64,000 nt of DNA from Nitrososphaerota archaeon (GTDB lineage Archaea; Thermoproteota; Nitrososphaeria; Nitrososphaerales; Gagatemarchaeaceae). Shown here one piece after another: positions 8,108 to 15,810 of the stretch (positions within the stretch are counted from its first letter, which is position 1; each line of letters begins with the position of its first letter). A program made the position numbers and the translations under genes. The stretch is taken from positions 126,629 to 190,628 of the forward strand of contig JAFLZH010000001.1 of assembly GCA_029785615.1 (NCBI GenBank), given 5' to 3'. The notes under the pieces are model-generated. The model had not been told where the DNA came from, did not search any database, and saw only the letters and a program-made list of their open reading frames with translations.

Positions 8108-8896
8108 CTAGGATGTGTTCGAAGACGAGCTCTCGGACTCCGTTACCGTGGTCTCCACGGTCTGGGTGCTCTTGGCCCCTGAGCTGACTGCGGTCACTTG
8201 AATCACGGGCCTGAGGACAGCCGCCTGTCCGGGGCTGACGTGGATAGTCCCTGGCGAGATGTTCAGGGTGAGGTCCGTCGCTCCGCTGGATTGGATGGTG
8301 AAGCGCACATTGACCATCAGCTTCCCGCTGGCTACTACCCTGAGCTGGGTCGACGTCCCGTTGGTCCAGAAAGCCTTGGCTCCTGTGATGTGGAAGATGA
8401 TGCCTGTCACGTTCCCAGAGGGCACCTTGGTGGTCCCGAGTAGGATCGAACTGCCCTGGAGCTTCGTGAGGTTGACGTTGGTCCCGACGCTCGCAGACAC
8501 GTTGTAGACATATCTGTTCACGAACGCGGCCGCGGTGGAGGAGCTGGTGGCGGACGACGCGGAGCTCGATACCGATGAGGCAGAGCTGACAGACGTGGCA
8601 GTGCTCGTAGTCGTACTTGTGCTGCTGGAGCTGGAGGTGTCTGTGGTCGCCTGGGCGGTGGTGGCCGCCGTGACGTTCGAAGAATACTTGATGGTGACGC
8701 TCGTCACGTTGACGAGGAGATACTTGAGGCTGGGGCTGGCGGGCGGGGGGTCCGAGAGGTAGATGTTCAAAGTCCCAGATCCAGGCCCGGCCTGTGAGCT
8801 GTTCGAAAGGCTCGGAAGGTAGACCGTGTACGCATATGCCGACAACCCGATGATCGCCAACAACGCCAGAGTCGAAACCGCTATGACTTTATTCAA
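8108..8896 (-). CDS. Exported DUF4382-like protein with Ser/Thr-rich insertion
   Basis: The product is about 262 residues from a leaderless TTG at 8896 (LNKVIAVSTLALLAIIGL...), which directly opens a signal peptide or membrane anchor. A TATA-like TTTATT lies about 28 bases upstream. After the anchor, SGTLNIYLSDPPPASPSLKY, VNVTSVTIKYSS, VPSGNVTGIIFHI and LMVNVRFTIQSSGATDLTLN follow the pattern of DUF4382, a beta-sandwich found in exported proteins. A low-complexity Ser/Thr stretch of about 50 residues splits the domain and would fit O-glycosylation. The C-terminus is Ser/Thr-rich too. The open frame extends further upstream across tRNA-Arg, so the longer version is not a gene. Function is unknown. 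Confidence 0.7.
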   Translation of the reverse strand: MNKVIAVSTLALLAIIGLSAYAYTVYLPSLSNSSQAGPGSGTLNIYLSDPPPASPSLKYLLVNVTSVTIKYSSNVTAATTAQATTDTSSSSSTSTTTSTATSVSSASSVSSSASSATSSSTAAAFVNRYVYNVSASVGTNVNLTKLQGSSILLGTTKVPSGNVTGIIFHITGAKAFWTNGTSTQLRVVASGKLMVNVRFTIQSSGATDLTLNISPGTIHVSPGQAAVLRPVIQVTAVSSGAKSTQTVETTVTESESSSSNTS

Positions 8897-8968
8897 TTCG
8901 CAAGGCTGCGTTCTTCGCTGACGAAATAAACCTATGTTGTTGAACGGCACCAGAAAATCGGTTGAAGA

Positions 8969-9057
8969 CGGGCCCGGTGCGATTTGAACGCACGACCTAC
9001 AGCTCGCTCCACGGCGTGTAGGAGGCTGCCGCGCTATCCGTACTGCGCTACGGGCCC
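8969..9057 (-). tRNA. tRNA-Arg(CCU) with an intron of about 14 nt
   Basis: The minus strand folds with acceptor GGGCCCG/CGGGCCC, D-arm stem GCGC/GCGC and T arm GUGCG-UUCAAAU-CGCAC. The anticodon stem GCAGC/GCUGU has the loop CU-CCU-A followed by CACGCCGUGGAGCG and then A. The extra bases sit at the canonical 37/38 intron position, and removal leaves a standard 75-nt tRNA. CCA is not encoded. Confidence 0.92.
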
Positions 9058-9098
9058 AGCCAGGGCCCGAAAAGAACCATGATATTACCTGTTCCTGT

Positions 9099-9551
9099 TC
9101 ACTCTGCCAGGTCGAACTCCAGCTCAAGCTCTCCCCGGGAGTGCCTGAACCTGGGCTTACCGAGGCTGATCCCCCCAATCCGCAGGGTGCTGTCGACGTG
9201 GGGCTCGTTGCAGCAGTTGATGTTCCAGTCAGGTATCCTCACTATCTTCAGCAGCGTCACCTCAGGTGGGACGGGGAAGAGGTCGTAGATCGCGTCCCCG
9301 AAGTGCCCCTCAGCTTCCTGGCGCTCCATCTCGAACTCCAGCACCTCGGCCCCTGCGGCAATCTCCTCGTTGGCGAGCCGTTCTATCGCTGACAGCTCCT
9401 CGCCGGTAGGCTCCCTGTCGAACTTGACCGTCAGCCTCCCGTGCCTCTCCGAGACGTGCACCGACGCCGTCCACTTCGCGCCCAGCACCCTCTGGACCGC
9501 CCCCTTGAGGACGTGAACGGCGGAGTGGGTCTTGAGCTCTTCTGCGCTCAA
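9099..9551 (-). CDS. alaX: Alanyl-tRNA editing protein (AlaX-type, SAD domain)
   Basis: The 150-residue protein corresponds to the free-standing second additional domain of alanyl/threonyl-tRNA synthetases. The zinc-binding His pair is in THSAVHVLKGAVQRVLG and the Cys/His pair in NCCNEPHVDST. Between them are the family features KFDREPTGEELSAIERLANEE and VPPEVTLLKIVRIPDW. Such AlaX proteins hydrolyse mischarged Ser- or Gly-tRNA-Ala in trans. The length fits the small AlaX-S class. Its stop directly abuts tRNA-Arg, and its start follows the GGR-family gene by one base, so the two proteins are probably co-transcribed. Confidence 0.88.
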   Translation of the reverse strand: MSAEELKTHSAVHVLKGAVQRVLGAKWTASVHVSERHGRLTVKFDREPTGEELSAIERLANEEIAAGAEVLEFEMERQEAEGHFGDAIYDLFPVPPEVTLLKIVRIPDWNINCCNEPHVDSTLRIGGISLGKPRFRHSRGELELEFDLAE

Positions 9552-10562
9552 CTAGAGCCTCATGACTACCTTGAAGAAGTCGTTCAGCCTCGTCTGCAGG
9601 CCGAAGCGTCTCTCGTTCCCCCTCATGTAGAAGAAGACAGACAGGAGCGTGGGCCACATCTTCATCAGGCTGAACCTGTCCTCCGCCTTGGCTTTGATGA
9701 ACTCGTAGACCTTGGCGTAGGCCGCGTAGTGATCCAGGACCGCCTTTCTGTACCCCTCTCTGTCGCCCAGGTGGTCCACGAAGATGTTGACGCACTGCAT
9801 GCTCGGGATTATACCTTCCCCCAGCATCGGATAAACGGTGCCGATGGACTCGCCCACCCCCGTGACCTTCCCATCGAAGAATGGCTCCATGAGCTTGGGC
9901 GGGGTCACCCTGACTGGCCTCCCAATCTTCCTGACGACCTCGCAGTGGTACTTCTTCACGAACTCATCGAGATCTCCTTGGTATCTGTGATGAAGGTCGC
10001 CGGCTCCCACATGGGCCAACCCGTCGCCCAGGGGGAAGTACCACCAGTATCCCGTGAGCCCGGGGTAGGGCTTGATCACAAAGTCGTCGTAGGGGAGCTC
10101 CTTGGACTTCACCTGGTACTCGAGCGACGGGATCACCAGGTCCTCTGAGACCTTCGGGAGGAGCGACCTGTGCAACCCAGTGGCGTCCACCACGCTATCG
10201 AAGCCCTGGAAATTCCCGTTGGCCTCCTTGATCTGGGCACCCCAGTGCACCTTCTTCCCCTTCAACATGTCCTCGGTGAGCCTGTGCTTGTCGTAGGTGA
10301 CCAGCCCCCTGAGGGGGATGCTGATTTCCTCGGTGCCGAGGTCGACGCGCATGCTCTTCCCCTTGTGGAGGACGTAGTCGTCGAAGTTGAACCCCGCCTG
10401 CTTCACCAGGTCTGTGATGAAGGGCTGGCTCGTCCCCCAGGCGCAGACCGTGTACCAGTTCTTCTGCGTCCGCATTTCGTACGCCTCGGCTTCCACGTCC
10501 CCTGGGAGGCGGTTGAGCAGATACGCACCTGCCACCCCTGTGCCGACCACGGCAAGTCTCAA
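9552..10562 (-). CDS. FAD-dependent oxidoreductase, geranylgeranyl reductase family
   Basis: The 336-residue flavoprotein begins with an FAD-binding Rossmann motif (MRLAVVGTGVAGAYLLNRLP). It carries DSVVDATGLHRSLLP, GYWWYFPLGDGLAHVGAGDL and the second FAD motif VTGVGESIGTVYPMLGEGI. This is the pattern of the geranylgeranyl reductase/digeranylgeranylglycerophospholipid reductase family, which saturates isoprenoid chains of archaeal membrane lipids or menaquinone. It differs from the 492-residue paralogue at 20.1 kb, so substrates probably differ. It shares an operon with alaX. The exact substrate is not deducible. Confidence 0.85.
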   Translation of the reverse strand: MRLAVVGTGVAGAYLLNRLPGDVEAEAYEMRTQKNWYTVCAWGTSQPFITDLVKQAGFNFDDYVLHKGKSMRVDLGTEEISIPLRGLVTYDKHRLTEDMLKGKKVHWGAQIKEANGNFQGFDSVVDATGLHRSLLPKVSEDLVIPSLEYQVKSKELPYDDFVIKPYPGLTGYWWYFPLGDGLAHVGAGDLHHRYQGDLDEFVKKYHCEVVRKIGRPVRVTPPKLMEPFFDGKVTGVGESIGTVYPMLGEGIIPSMQCVNIFVDHLGDREGYRKAVLDHYAAYAKVYEFIKAKAEDRFSLMKMWPTLLSVFFYMRGNERRFGLQTRLNDFFKVVMRL

Positions 10563-10844
10563 TTCTGACCCTTGACCTCACCGACAAGTTCGGCGCTTTT
10601 CTACCTATCGCCCAGGCGGGGTGTGGCAGCCTTCTTCTCTCCCATGAATTGGCCAAAGTCCGTCCGCTCCCGAAATAGGACGCTGTTTGCTCGTCGGCGA
10701 AAGTCATGGGGCCCATTTGACCACTCATAGGCGAACCGGGGGATGGATGGAGGGATGGCAGGGCGATTAATTCGTGAACAAAGCGGTTCAACCGCCAGCG
10801 CCTGGGCCGTGCTTGGTCCGTCAGCCGCAGAAGCTACACGTCAT
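10563..10844. other. Intergenic region between GGR-family and citrate synthase genes
   Basis: This stretch separates two divergent genes. Open frames here lack the codon bias of neighbours and none looks real. I see no tRNA-like or hairpin-T-run structure. The right end passes into the citrate synthase promoter with its operator-like repeats. Confidence 0.5.
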
Positions 10845-10881
10845 GGTAAATACTAAATATGCCTGGTAAACCAGGTTTACC
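10845..10881 (+). promoter_or_regulatory. Citrate synthase promoter with 17-bp palindrome and upstream half-site
   Basis: A TATA-like TACTAAATAT (10851-10860) lies about 28 bases before the ATG at 10884, implying a leaderless transcript. Between TATA and start is the perfect inverted repeat GGTAAACC-A-GGTTTACC (10865-10881). A further GGTAAA occurs at 10845-10850, exactly 20 bases upstream of the first arm, on about the same face of the helix. Position and symmetry suit a repressor site that blocks polymerase recruitment. Confidence 0.65.
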
Positions 10882-10883
10882 GA

Positions 10884-12125
10884 ATGTCACAGGCAAACCC
10901 CAAGGAAACTAAGATGGTAAAGGTCTCTGAAGAAACACACGGGAAGCTGAAGGCAATGGCGAAGTACCAGGAGACCATGGATAACGTCATAGCCCGGCTG
11001 GCGACTCAGGCGAAGGGGCTTGAAGACGTCGTCGCCGGGAAGAGCTCGATCACCTTCATCGACGGCCACGAAGGGCGACTGCTCTACCGCGGCTATGACA
11101 TCGCGGACCTCACGGCCCACTCCAACTACGAGGAGACGACGTACCTGCTCTGGAACGGCCACCTCCCGACCGTGAACGACCTGAAGTCGTTCAGCGAGGA
11201 GCTCGGCGCGAAGCGCGAGATACCGCGCGAGCTGGTCTCGATCCTCACCACCCTACCGCAGAACTGCGACACGATGGACGCGCTGAGGGTCGGGGTAGCC
11301 GCCCTGGGAGTCTTCGACGACCCGATGTACTCGCAGCAGGAGAGGGCTATGTCGATAGCGGCCAAGATGGGGACCATAGTGGCGGCGATCCACAGGCATA
11401 AGCACGGGCAGGCGGTGGTCGCGCCCCGCGAAGACCTCTCCTTCGCGACCAATTTCCTCTACATGGTGTCGGGCAAGGTCCCGTCTGAGGAGGATGCGAG
11501 GCTGATGGACGTACTCTTGATACTCCACGCCGACCACGAGTTCAACGCGTCGACCTTCACCGCAAGGATAATCGCTTCGACTCTTTCAGACATCTACTCT
11601 GCCGTCACCGGCGCGGTGGGGGCGCTCAAGGGCCCGCTCCACGGGGGCGCCAATGAGAAGGTGGTCGAGATGACCGCCGAGATCGGCTCCCCGGCCAACG
11701 TAGACGCGTACATCCGCGGAAAGCTTGCGAGCAAGGTGAAGATCAACGGCTTCGGCCACAGGGTCTACAAGACCATGGACCCGAGGGCGAAGATACTCAG
11801 CGACATGGCGGCGCACTTCGTCAGGACACAGAAGGAGAAGGAGTCGCTGGAGATTATCAAGGGGACCGAGGCCATACTTCTGAAGGAGAAGAACCTCCAC
11901 CCCAACGTCGACCTCTTCTCGGGCTTGGCGCTGAACCATGTAGGGGTGCCCGCATATCTGTTCACCCCCGTGTTCGCCGTGGGCCGTGCCCCCGGTTGGC
12001 TCGCACACGTCTTGGAGCAGTACGCCGACAACAGGATAATCAGGCCGATCTCGGACTACGTCGGGCCGCAGCTCACGGCCTACGCCCCCATCGAGACCCG
12101 AAGCCCCAAGAGGTCGAGAACTTGA
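10884..12125 (+). CDS. gltA: Citrate synthase with N-terminal ribbon-helix-helix-like domain
   Basis: From about residue 45 the 413-residue protein is a complete citrate synthase (acetyl-CoA + oxaloacetate to citrate). It shows SSITFIDGHEGRLLYRGYDI, GPLHGGANEKV and GFGHRVYKTMDPRA with the catalytic histidines, and VDLFSGLALNHVGVP with the catalytic Asp. The first 40 residues are foreign to citrate synthases: KMVKVSEETHGKLKAMAKYQ plus ETMDNVIARL reads as a ribbon-helix-helix DNA-binding domain of the archaeal VapB-antitoxin type. The domain is in frame, with a leaderless ATG and no better internal start at the junction. A palindrome sits in its own promoter. A CBS-domain gene overlaps its stop codon. 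Autoregulation is inferred. Confidence 0.93.
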   Translation: MSQANPKETKMVKVSEETHGKLKAMAKYQETMDNVIARLATQAKGLEDVVAGKSSITFIDGHEGRLLYRGYDIADLTAHSNYEETTYLLWNGHLPTVNDLKSFSEELGAKREIPRELVSILTTLPQNCDTMDALRVGVAALGVFDDPMYSQQERAMSIAAKMGTIVAAIHRHKHGQAVVAPREDLSFATNFLYMVSGKVPSEEDARLMDVLLILHADHEFNASTFTARIIASTLSDIYSAVTGAVGALKGPLHGGANEKVVEMTAEIGSPANVDAYIRGKLASKVKINGFGHRVYKTMDPRAKILSDMAAHFVRTQKEKESLEIIKGTEAILLKEKNLHPNVDLFSGLALNHVGVPAYLFTPVFAVGRAPGWLAHVLEQYADNRIIRPISDYVGPQLTAYAPIETRSPKRSRT

Positions 12126-12547
12126 GGGTCGAGGCCCTGGTCAAGCGCAGTCCGGTGACCATAAGCCCCGGCGCCACCATAAAGCAGGCTGCAGAAGTGT
12201 TCGCCAGGGAGAAGATCGGCCTGCTGGTCGTCGCGTCTTCGGTCAGCCCGGTCCGAGCCCAGGCCGTCCTCTCAGAAAGGGACGTGGTCAGGGCGGTCGC
12301 CAAGGGGGTCGCCCTCTCGGGGCGACTGGACGCCGTGTCGACGAAGAAGCTAATCAGCGTCAAACGCTCGGACAGGCCATCGACCGCAGTGAGACTGATG
12401 ACGGACAACGGGATAAGGCATCTCGTGGTGGAGAACGACGATGGGACCCTGTTTGGTGTGCTGTCCATCAAGGACTTCTTCCGCGAAAACAAGCTCATCA
12501 ACGCGTTTCTCAAGGAAGAAGACGAAGAGGTCCACGGCGTCGACTAG
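12122..12547 (+). CDS. CBS-domain pair protein
   Basis: The 141-residue protein starts at a TTG overlapping the citrate synthase stop (TTGA), so translation is probably coupled. It consists of two CBS motifs: VKRSPVTISPGATIKQAAEV...KIGLLVVAS...ERDVVRAVAK and VSTKKLISVKRSDRPSTAVR...NGIRHLVVENDDGTLFGVLS. CBS pairs bind AMP, ATP, SAM or related adenosyl ligands and sense energy state. Next to citrate synthase it may adjust the enzyme or its RHH domain to adenylate levels, but this is inference. A longer upstream frame lies inside citrate synthase and is a shadow. Confidence 0.87.
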   Translation: MRVEALVKRSPVTISPGATIKQAAEVFAREKIGLLVVASSVSPVRAQAVLSERDVVRAVAKGVALSGRLDAVSTKKLISVKRSDRPSTAVRLMTDNGIRHLVVENDDGTLFGVLSIKDFFRENKLINAFLKEEDEEVHGVD

Positions 12548-13060
12548 GCCCCAGGGCGGGCATGGTTCTTCCGCCGCAGGGAGTCCAAGGGAGATTCCCC
12601 GGAAGGCCGAGGGAGCCTGCGGCGTCCAGTTCCTTCGTCAGGGGAGCCAGGGCAGGTGAGCCCGAGCCCGCGAGAAGACCTTCAGCGCGCCCAGGGCCGC
12701 TGAGGCTGACCCCCCTGATGGATGTAAGGGCGAGGGCGAAGGCAACAGCCGCCTCGACCGCGAGAGCCGGGACCTCCACCAGACATGGAGGGAGTCGAAT
12801 CCCAGCACTCGGATCCCTCCACGCGTAGGTTGGATCGCCGTGGTCGGTATGCCGAAGAGGTCGCCTTTCACGCACCGTTCGGCGAGAGGGGTCCGAAGAC
12901 CTCCCACTTCTCGACCATGAGACACCCGTCGCTGACCGCCTCCGTCCCCCGTACGCCTTGGCAAGAGACTGAGCCTCTATGGCTTGCGCAACCAGGAGAG
13001 ACGTCTTCGGGCATGCATTTCCATTGGGCGCCCCGGAGATGTCTCCGCCACCCCACCAAT
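12548..13060. other. Non-coding gap before the nuo operon
   Basis: About 510 bases without a convincing gene. Frames on both strands have arginine- and proline-rich translations typical of shadow reading. A minus-strand piece around 12680-12800 reads as a short hydrophobic segment (VEAAVAFALALTSIRG) and might be gene debris, but no start, motif or continuation supports it. No structured RNA was recognised. Confidence 0.4.
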
Positions 13061-13070
13061 CTTAAATAAC
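13061..13070 (+). promoter_or_regulatory. TATA box of the nuoABCD operon
   Basis: CTTAAATAAC is the only clear TATA-like element upstream of nuoA. Its centre is about 28 bases before the ATG at 13094, which argues for a leaderless nuoA transcript starting there rather than at the upstream GTG at 13082. Confidence 0.6.
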
Positions 13071-13093
13071 GTAAAGAGGTCGTGAACCCTGAA

Positions 13094-13465
13094 ATGGCTC
13101 TCTTCGGGGACATCGGGACAATCTTCGTCATGGCCCTCGTCGCCGTAGGGCTCACGGGGATGGTCATAATCCTCCCGCGCCTCTTCGCGCCTAGGCGGCC
13201 CAACCCCATCAAGAGCCTCCCCTTTGAGGCTGGTCAGGTCCCCCAGGGCGCCGGGAAGATGCACTTCATGATGCAGTACTACGCCTACTTACTCATGTTC
13301 ATAGTGTTCGACGTCCTTTCGATGTTCCTCTATGCCTGGGCGTCGGCCTACAAGCCGCTCGCCCTTGGACTGACGTCCGACTGGACAGTGACGCTCTTCA
13401 TGGGTATGCTCTTCATCCCCATGGGTTTCGCCCTCGTACTCGCGGGGAAGAGGGAGCTTTGGTAG
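13094..13465 (+). CDS. nuoA: NADH-quinone oxidoreductase (complex I) subunit A
   Basis: The 123-residue protein has three membrane helices and the NuoA signature around [20 protein letters not shown], followed by [20 protein letters not shown]. NuoA is a small membrane subunit at the junction of the peripheral and membrane arms of complex I. It begins a nuoA-B-C-D operon and its stop overlaps the start of nuoB. As in other archaeal complexes, the electron donor module may use ferredoxin or F420H2 rather than NADH, since no nuoEFG lies nearby. Confidence 0.93.
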   Translation: MALFGDIGTIFVMALVAVGLTGMVIILPRLFAPRRPNPIKSLPFEAGQVPQGAGKMHFMMQYYAYLLMFIVFDVLSMFLYAWASAYKPLALGLTSDWTVTLFMGMLFIPMGFALVLAGKRELW

Positions 13466-15213
13466 CCGCGCAGCAACAGAAGACCGGGAGCTTCCAGGTC
13501 CTCGTAGGCAAGATAGACGACGTACTCCAGTACGCCATCGGAGACCCGCTGCGCTACCTTGCCAACTGGGGACGCCTCTATTCCCTCTGGCCCGTGCACC
13601 TCGAAACGGCCTGCTGCTCAGTCGAGGTCGGGGCGGCCGCCGGTTCGAGATTCGACATAGAGCGCTTCGGCACGCTGGAGGCGTTCGGCTCGCTCCGCGC
13701 CTGCGACCTCATCATAGTCATGGGGACCGTGACGAGGAAGCTGGCCCCGAGACTGAAGCTCATCTACGACCAGATGGCGGAGCCGAAGTGGACCATTGCC
13801 ATGGGCGCTTGTCTTCGGGGCGATTCGCTGGTCTACACACCCAACGGCGTCAAACGAATCGACGGCGTGGGTCCCGGGGAGCTCGTTCTTACCTACGACG
13901 AGCAACGCAAGAGGGTGATCACCGGCCAGGTGGTGGCCAACAAGGACCAGGGGAGTAAGGACGTGTGGAGGCTCCGCGCAGGTGCCTATGAGTTGGTGGC
14001 CACGGAGGACCATCCCTTCGCGGTTTACGAGCGGACGCTCTCGCGGAGGTGGATCACCTACCAGTCTGTACTCGGATTGCTCGAAGAGGGATTCACACTG
14101 CGAGAAATCGCTCCGTTGGTGGGAGAAAGTGCCAAGACTCTCTCCAATTGGAGACGGCATCCCCCAGCCCAATTCGGGCTGGATATAGTGTGGAAGCGCT
14201 TCAATCAGGTGAAGGAAGGCGATTTGCTGGGAACATTCGCCGCGCCCGTCATAGATACGCCCTACAATATCAATCGCTCACACGATGGAGGGCTGAGGAA
14301 CAAGGTCAGAGTCTCACGGTCCGCGGACGATAATCTCGCGTGGCTTGCGGGCCTCCACCCTGGAGACGGCTGGAGCGCGGGGCCACGAGGAGCCTCCTCC
14401 CAAACGGGGGAAGACTTGTCAAGGCGGCATCTCTCTCAGGGAGCGAACGGGTCGTTTGCAGTGGGTGCCTGGGCGACTCGCCAGGCCGAGACTCAGCCCG
14501 AGGCGGCCTCTGGAGCGTCCGAGCAGTCGCTTCTCCCTCGCGGCGGTGTCCGTTCCAAGCGCGTCCCCGGTTGGGTCTACCCCCTGCCCTCGACTTCTGT
14601 CTACGGCTTCCTCGCCGGCCTGATTGAATCCGATGGCAGCGTGGAGGAGCAGGGTTCCGCCCAACTAAGCTCAGACAACTACGATCTGATGCGTGACGTC
14701 GTCGAACTCTGCCACTACCGCGGCATACGCGTCGGCGGCGTCTTCGAGAAGGAGAAAGGGGATATCCTGAAAGAAAGGTACCTCGAAGCGAAAGAATACG
14801 CAGTTTCATTCCCCGCCGAAACTGTGGCGAAGCTCCCACTGCACAGACCTGGTTACCAAAGTCGGACAAAGCGTGGCTCCCGTTCATTCGACGGCAGATC
14901 TCTCCTCAAGACCAATCACCCAGGAATCGCCCTCCAGAGGGTCACCTCTATCATCCCCCGAGGAAGAGAGCAGGTCTACGACATCGAGGTGGAGGGCCAC
15001 CACAACTACTTCGCCAACGGTGAGCTGGTCCACAACTGCTCGATCACCGGCGGACTCTACTTCGACTCCTACAACGTCCTCAGGGGCATCGACGACATCA
15101 TACCGGTAGACGTGTACGTCCCAGGCTGCCCTCCGAGGGCCGAGGCACTGATTCAGGGGATAGTGCTTTTGCAAGAGAAGATCAGACGGATGCCGACCCT
15201 TGGCGGCCGGTGA
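13459..15213 (+). CDS. nuoB: Complex I subunit B precursor containing an in-frame intein
   Basis: The 584-residue precursor is a 175-residue NuoB split by a 409-residue intein. The extein carries the N2 [4Fe-4S] cluster ligands: the CC pair at residues 52-53 (LETACCSVE), the Cys immediately after the intein (MGA | CSITGG) and PGCPPR. The intein begins at Cys118 and ends with HN, so ligation would restore MGACSITGG. The spacing of 65 residues between the CC pair and the next Cys in the spliced protein matches NuoB. The start is a TTG overlapping nuoA; no other start exists before the conserved region. Splicing is needed to make a functional complex I subunit. Confidence 0.95.
   Translation: MVAAQQQKTGSFQVLVGKIDDVLQYAIGDPLRYLANWGRLYSLWPVHLETACCSVEVGAAAGSRFDIERFGTLEAFGSLRACDLIIVMGTVTRKLAPRLKLIYDQMAEPKWTIAMGACLRGDSLVYTPNGVKRIDGVGPGELVLTYDEQRKRVITGQVVANKDQGSKDVWRLRAGAYELVATEDHPFAVYERTLSRRWITYQSVLGLLEEGFTLREIAPLVGESAKTLSNWRRHPPAQFGLDIVWKRFNQVKEGDLLGTFAAPVIDTPYNINRSHDGGLRNKVRVSRSADDNLAWLAGLHPGDGWSAGPRGASSQTGEDLSRRHLSQGANGSFAVGAWATRQAETQPEAASGASEQSLLPRGGVRSKRVPGWVYPLPSTSVYGFLAGLIESDGSVEEQGSAQLSSDNYDLMRDVVELCHYRGIRVGGVFEKEKGDILKERYLEAKEYAVSFPAETVAKLPLHRPGYQSRTKRGSRSFDGRSLLKTNHPGIALQRVTSIIPRGREQVYDIEVEGHHNYFANGELVHNCSITGGLYFDSYNVLRGIDDIIPVDVYVPGCPPRAEALIQGIVLLQEKIRRMPTLGGR
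13810..15036 (+). mobile_element. Intein with LAGLIDADG-type homing endonuclease in nuoB
   Basis: The 409-codon insertion has the intein blocks in order. Block A is [13 protein letters not shown] with Cys1. Block B is [10 protein letters not shown] with the TxxH-like His. An HTH-like insertion ([20 protein letters not shown]) follows. The endonuclease motifs are [13 protein letters not shown] and [11 protein letters not shown], both keeping Asp. Block F is [13 protein letters not shown] and block G is ELVHN followed by Cys+1. All splice residues (Cys1, block B His, penultimate His, terminal Asn, +1 Cys) are present, so splicing should work. The region between the two endonuclease motifs (about 14370-14580) is low in recognisable structure and may be decaying. 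Confidence 0.93.
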
Positions 15214-15806
15214 AGCACAAAATGAGCAAAGAGAGCGAGCCTGCCAAGCCAGCTTCACCTCCGCTCTCCGCCCCCACGCAGCCGGCTAAGCCTGCGACCC
15301 CGTCTCCCCCCGCTGCGGCTTCCGCCCCCGCGCCGAGTCCGGATCTGGACAGGGCGAAGGCCCTCGCCACAAGGATAACGTCGAGTCAACCCACAGCGAA
15401 GGTCGAGTGGATGAAGCCACGGCGCCTGAAGGTCTCCGCCTCTCCGAACACGATCAAGGACGTGGCCCTCTTCGCCCGGGACTCGCTCGGATTCAATCAC
15501 ATCAGCGCGGTCAGCGGAGTCGACTGGATCGCGAAGAATGAGCTGGAAGTGATCTACTTCGTGGGATCCACGACCCACGGTCAGGAGGACTTCGTCCTTG
15601 CCGTTTCCGAGAGGATCCCCCGGGACAACCCCGTAGTCCCGACCCTGATCGGGGTATGGAAGGGCGCGGAGTACCAGGAGAGGGAGACGCACGAGATGTT
15701 CGGGATAAACTTCCAGGGGCACCCCGACCAGAGCCACCTCTTCCTCCCCGAAGACTGGAACGACCTCCCTCCCCTCCGCAAGGACTACGTATCGCCGGGG
15801 AGATGA
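15210..15806 (+). CDS. nuoC: Complex I subunit C with Pro/Ala-rich N-terminal extension
   Basis: The 198-residue product is a NuoC (30-kDa) subunit. The conserved core runs from about residue 50 with [49 protein letters not shown] and [17 protein letters not shown]. The first 45 residues are unusual: a Pro/Ala/Ser-rich linker ([20 protein letters not shown] and so on), probably disordered. The GTG start overlaps the nuoB stop (GTGA), giving translational coupling; an in-frame ATG at 15222 is an alternative. NuoC lies in the peripheral arm and binds NuoD. Confidence 0.93.
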   Translation: MKHKMSKESEPAKPASPPLSAPTQPAKPATPSPPAAASAPAPSPDLDRAKALATRITSSQPTAKVEWMKPRRLKVSASPNTIKDVALFARDSLGFNHISAVSGVDWIAKNELEVIYFVGSTTHGQEDFVLAVSERIPRDNPVVPTLIGVWKGAEYQERETHEMFGINFQGHPDQSHLFLPEDWNDLPPLRKDYVSPGR

Positions 15807-15810
15807 GCCG

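Noticed and set aside
8560-8680. Simple-sequence repeat in the Ser/Thr tract
   Set aside because: The DNA varies in codon choice and is not a true microsatellite or CRISPR-like repeat; it is coding low complexity.
8897-9178. N-terminal extension of the DUF4382-like gene
   Set aside because: The extra codons run straight through tRNA-Arg and would place 90 charged residues before the signal peptide. A TATA-spaced TTG at 8896 explains the start.
12548-13060. Possible RNase P or SRP RNA in the gap before nuoA
   Set aside because: I searched by eye for the conserved core elements of both RNAs and did not find them.
14345-14627. Alternative frames inside the nuoB intein as separate genes
   Set aside because: They are shadows of one uninterrupted precursor frame; the true frame has intein blocks on both sides.
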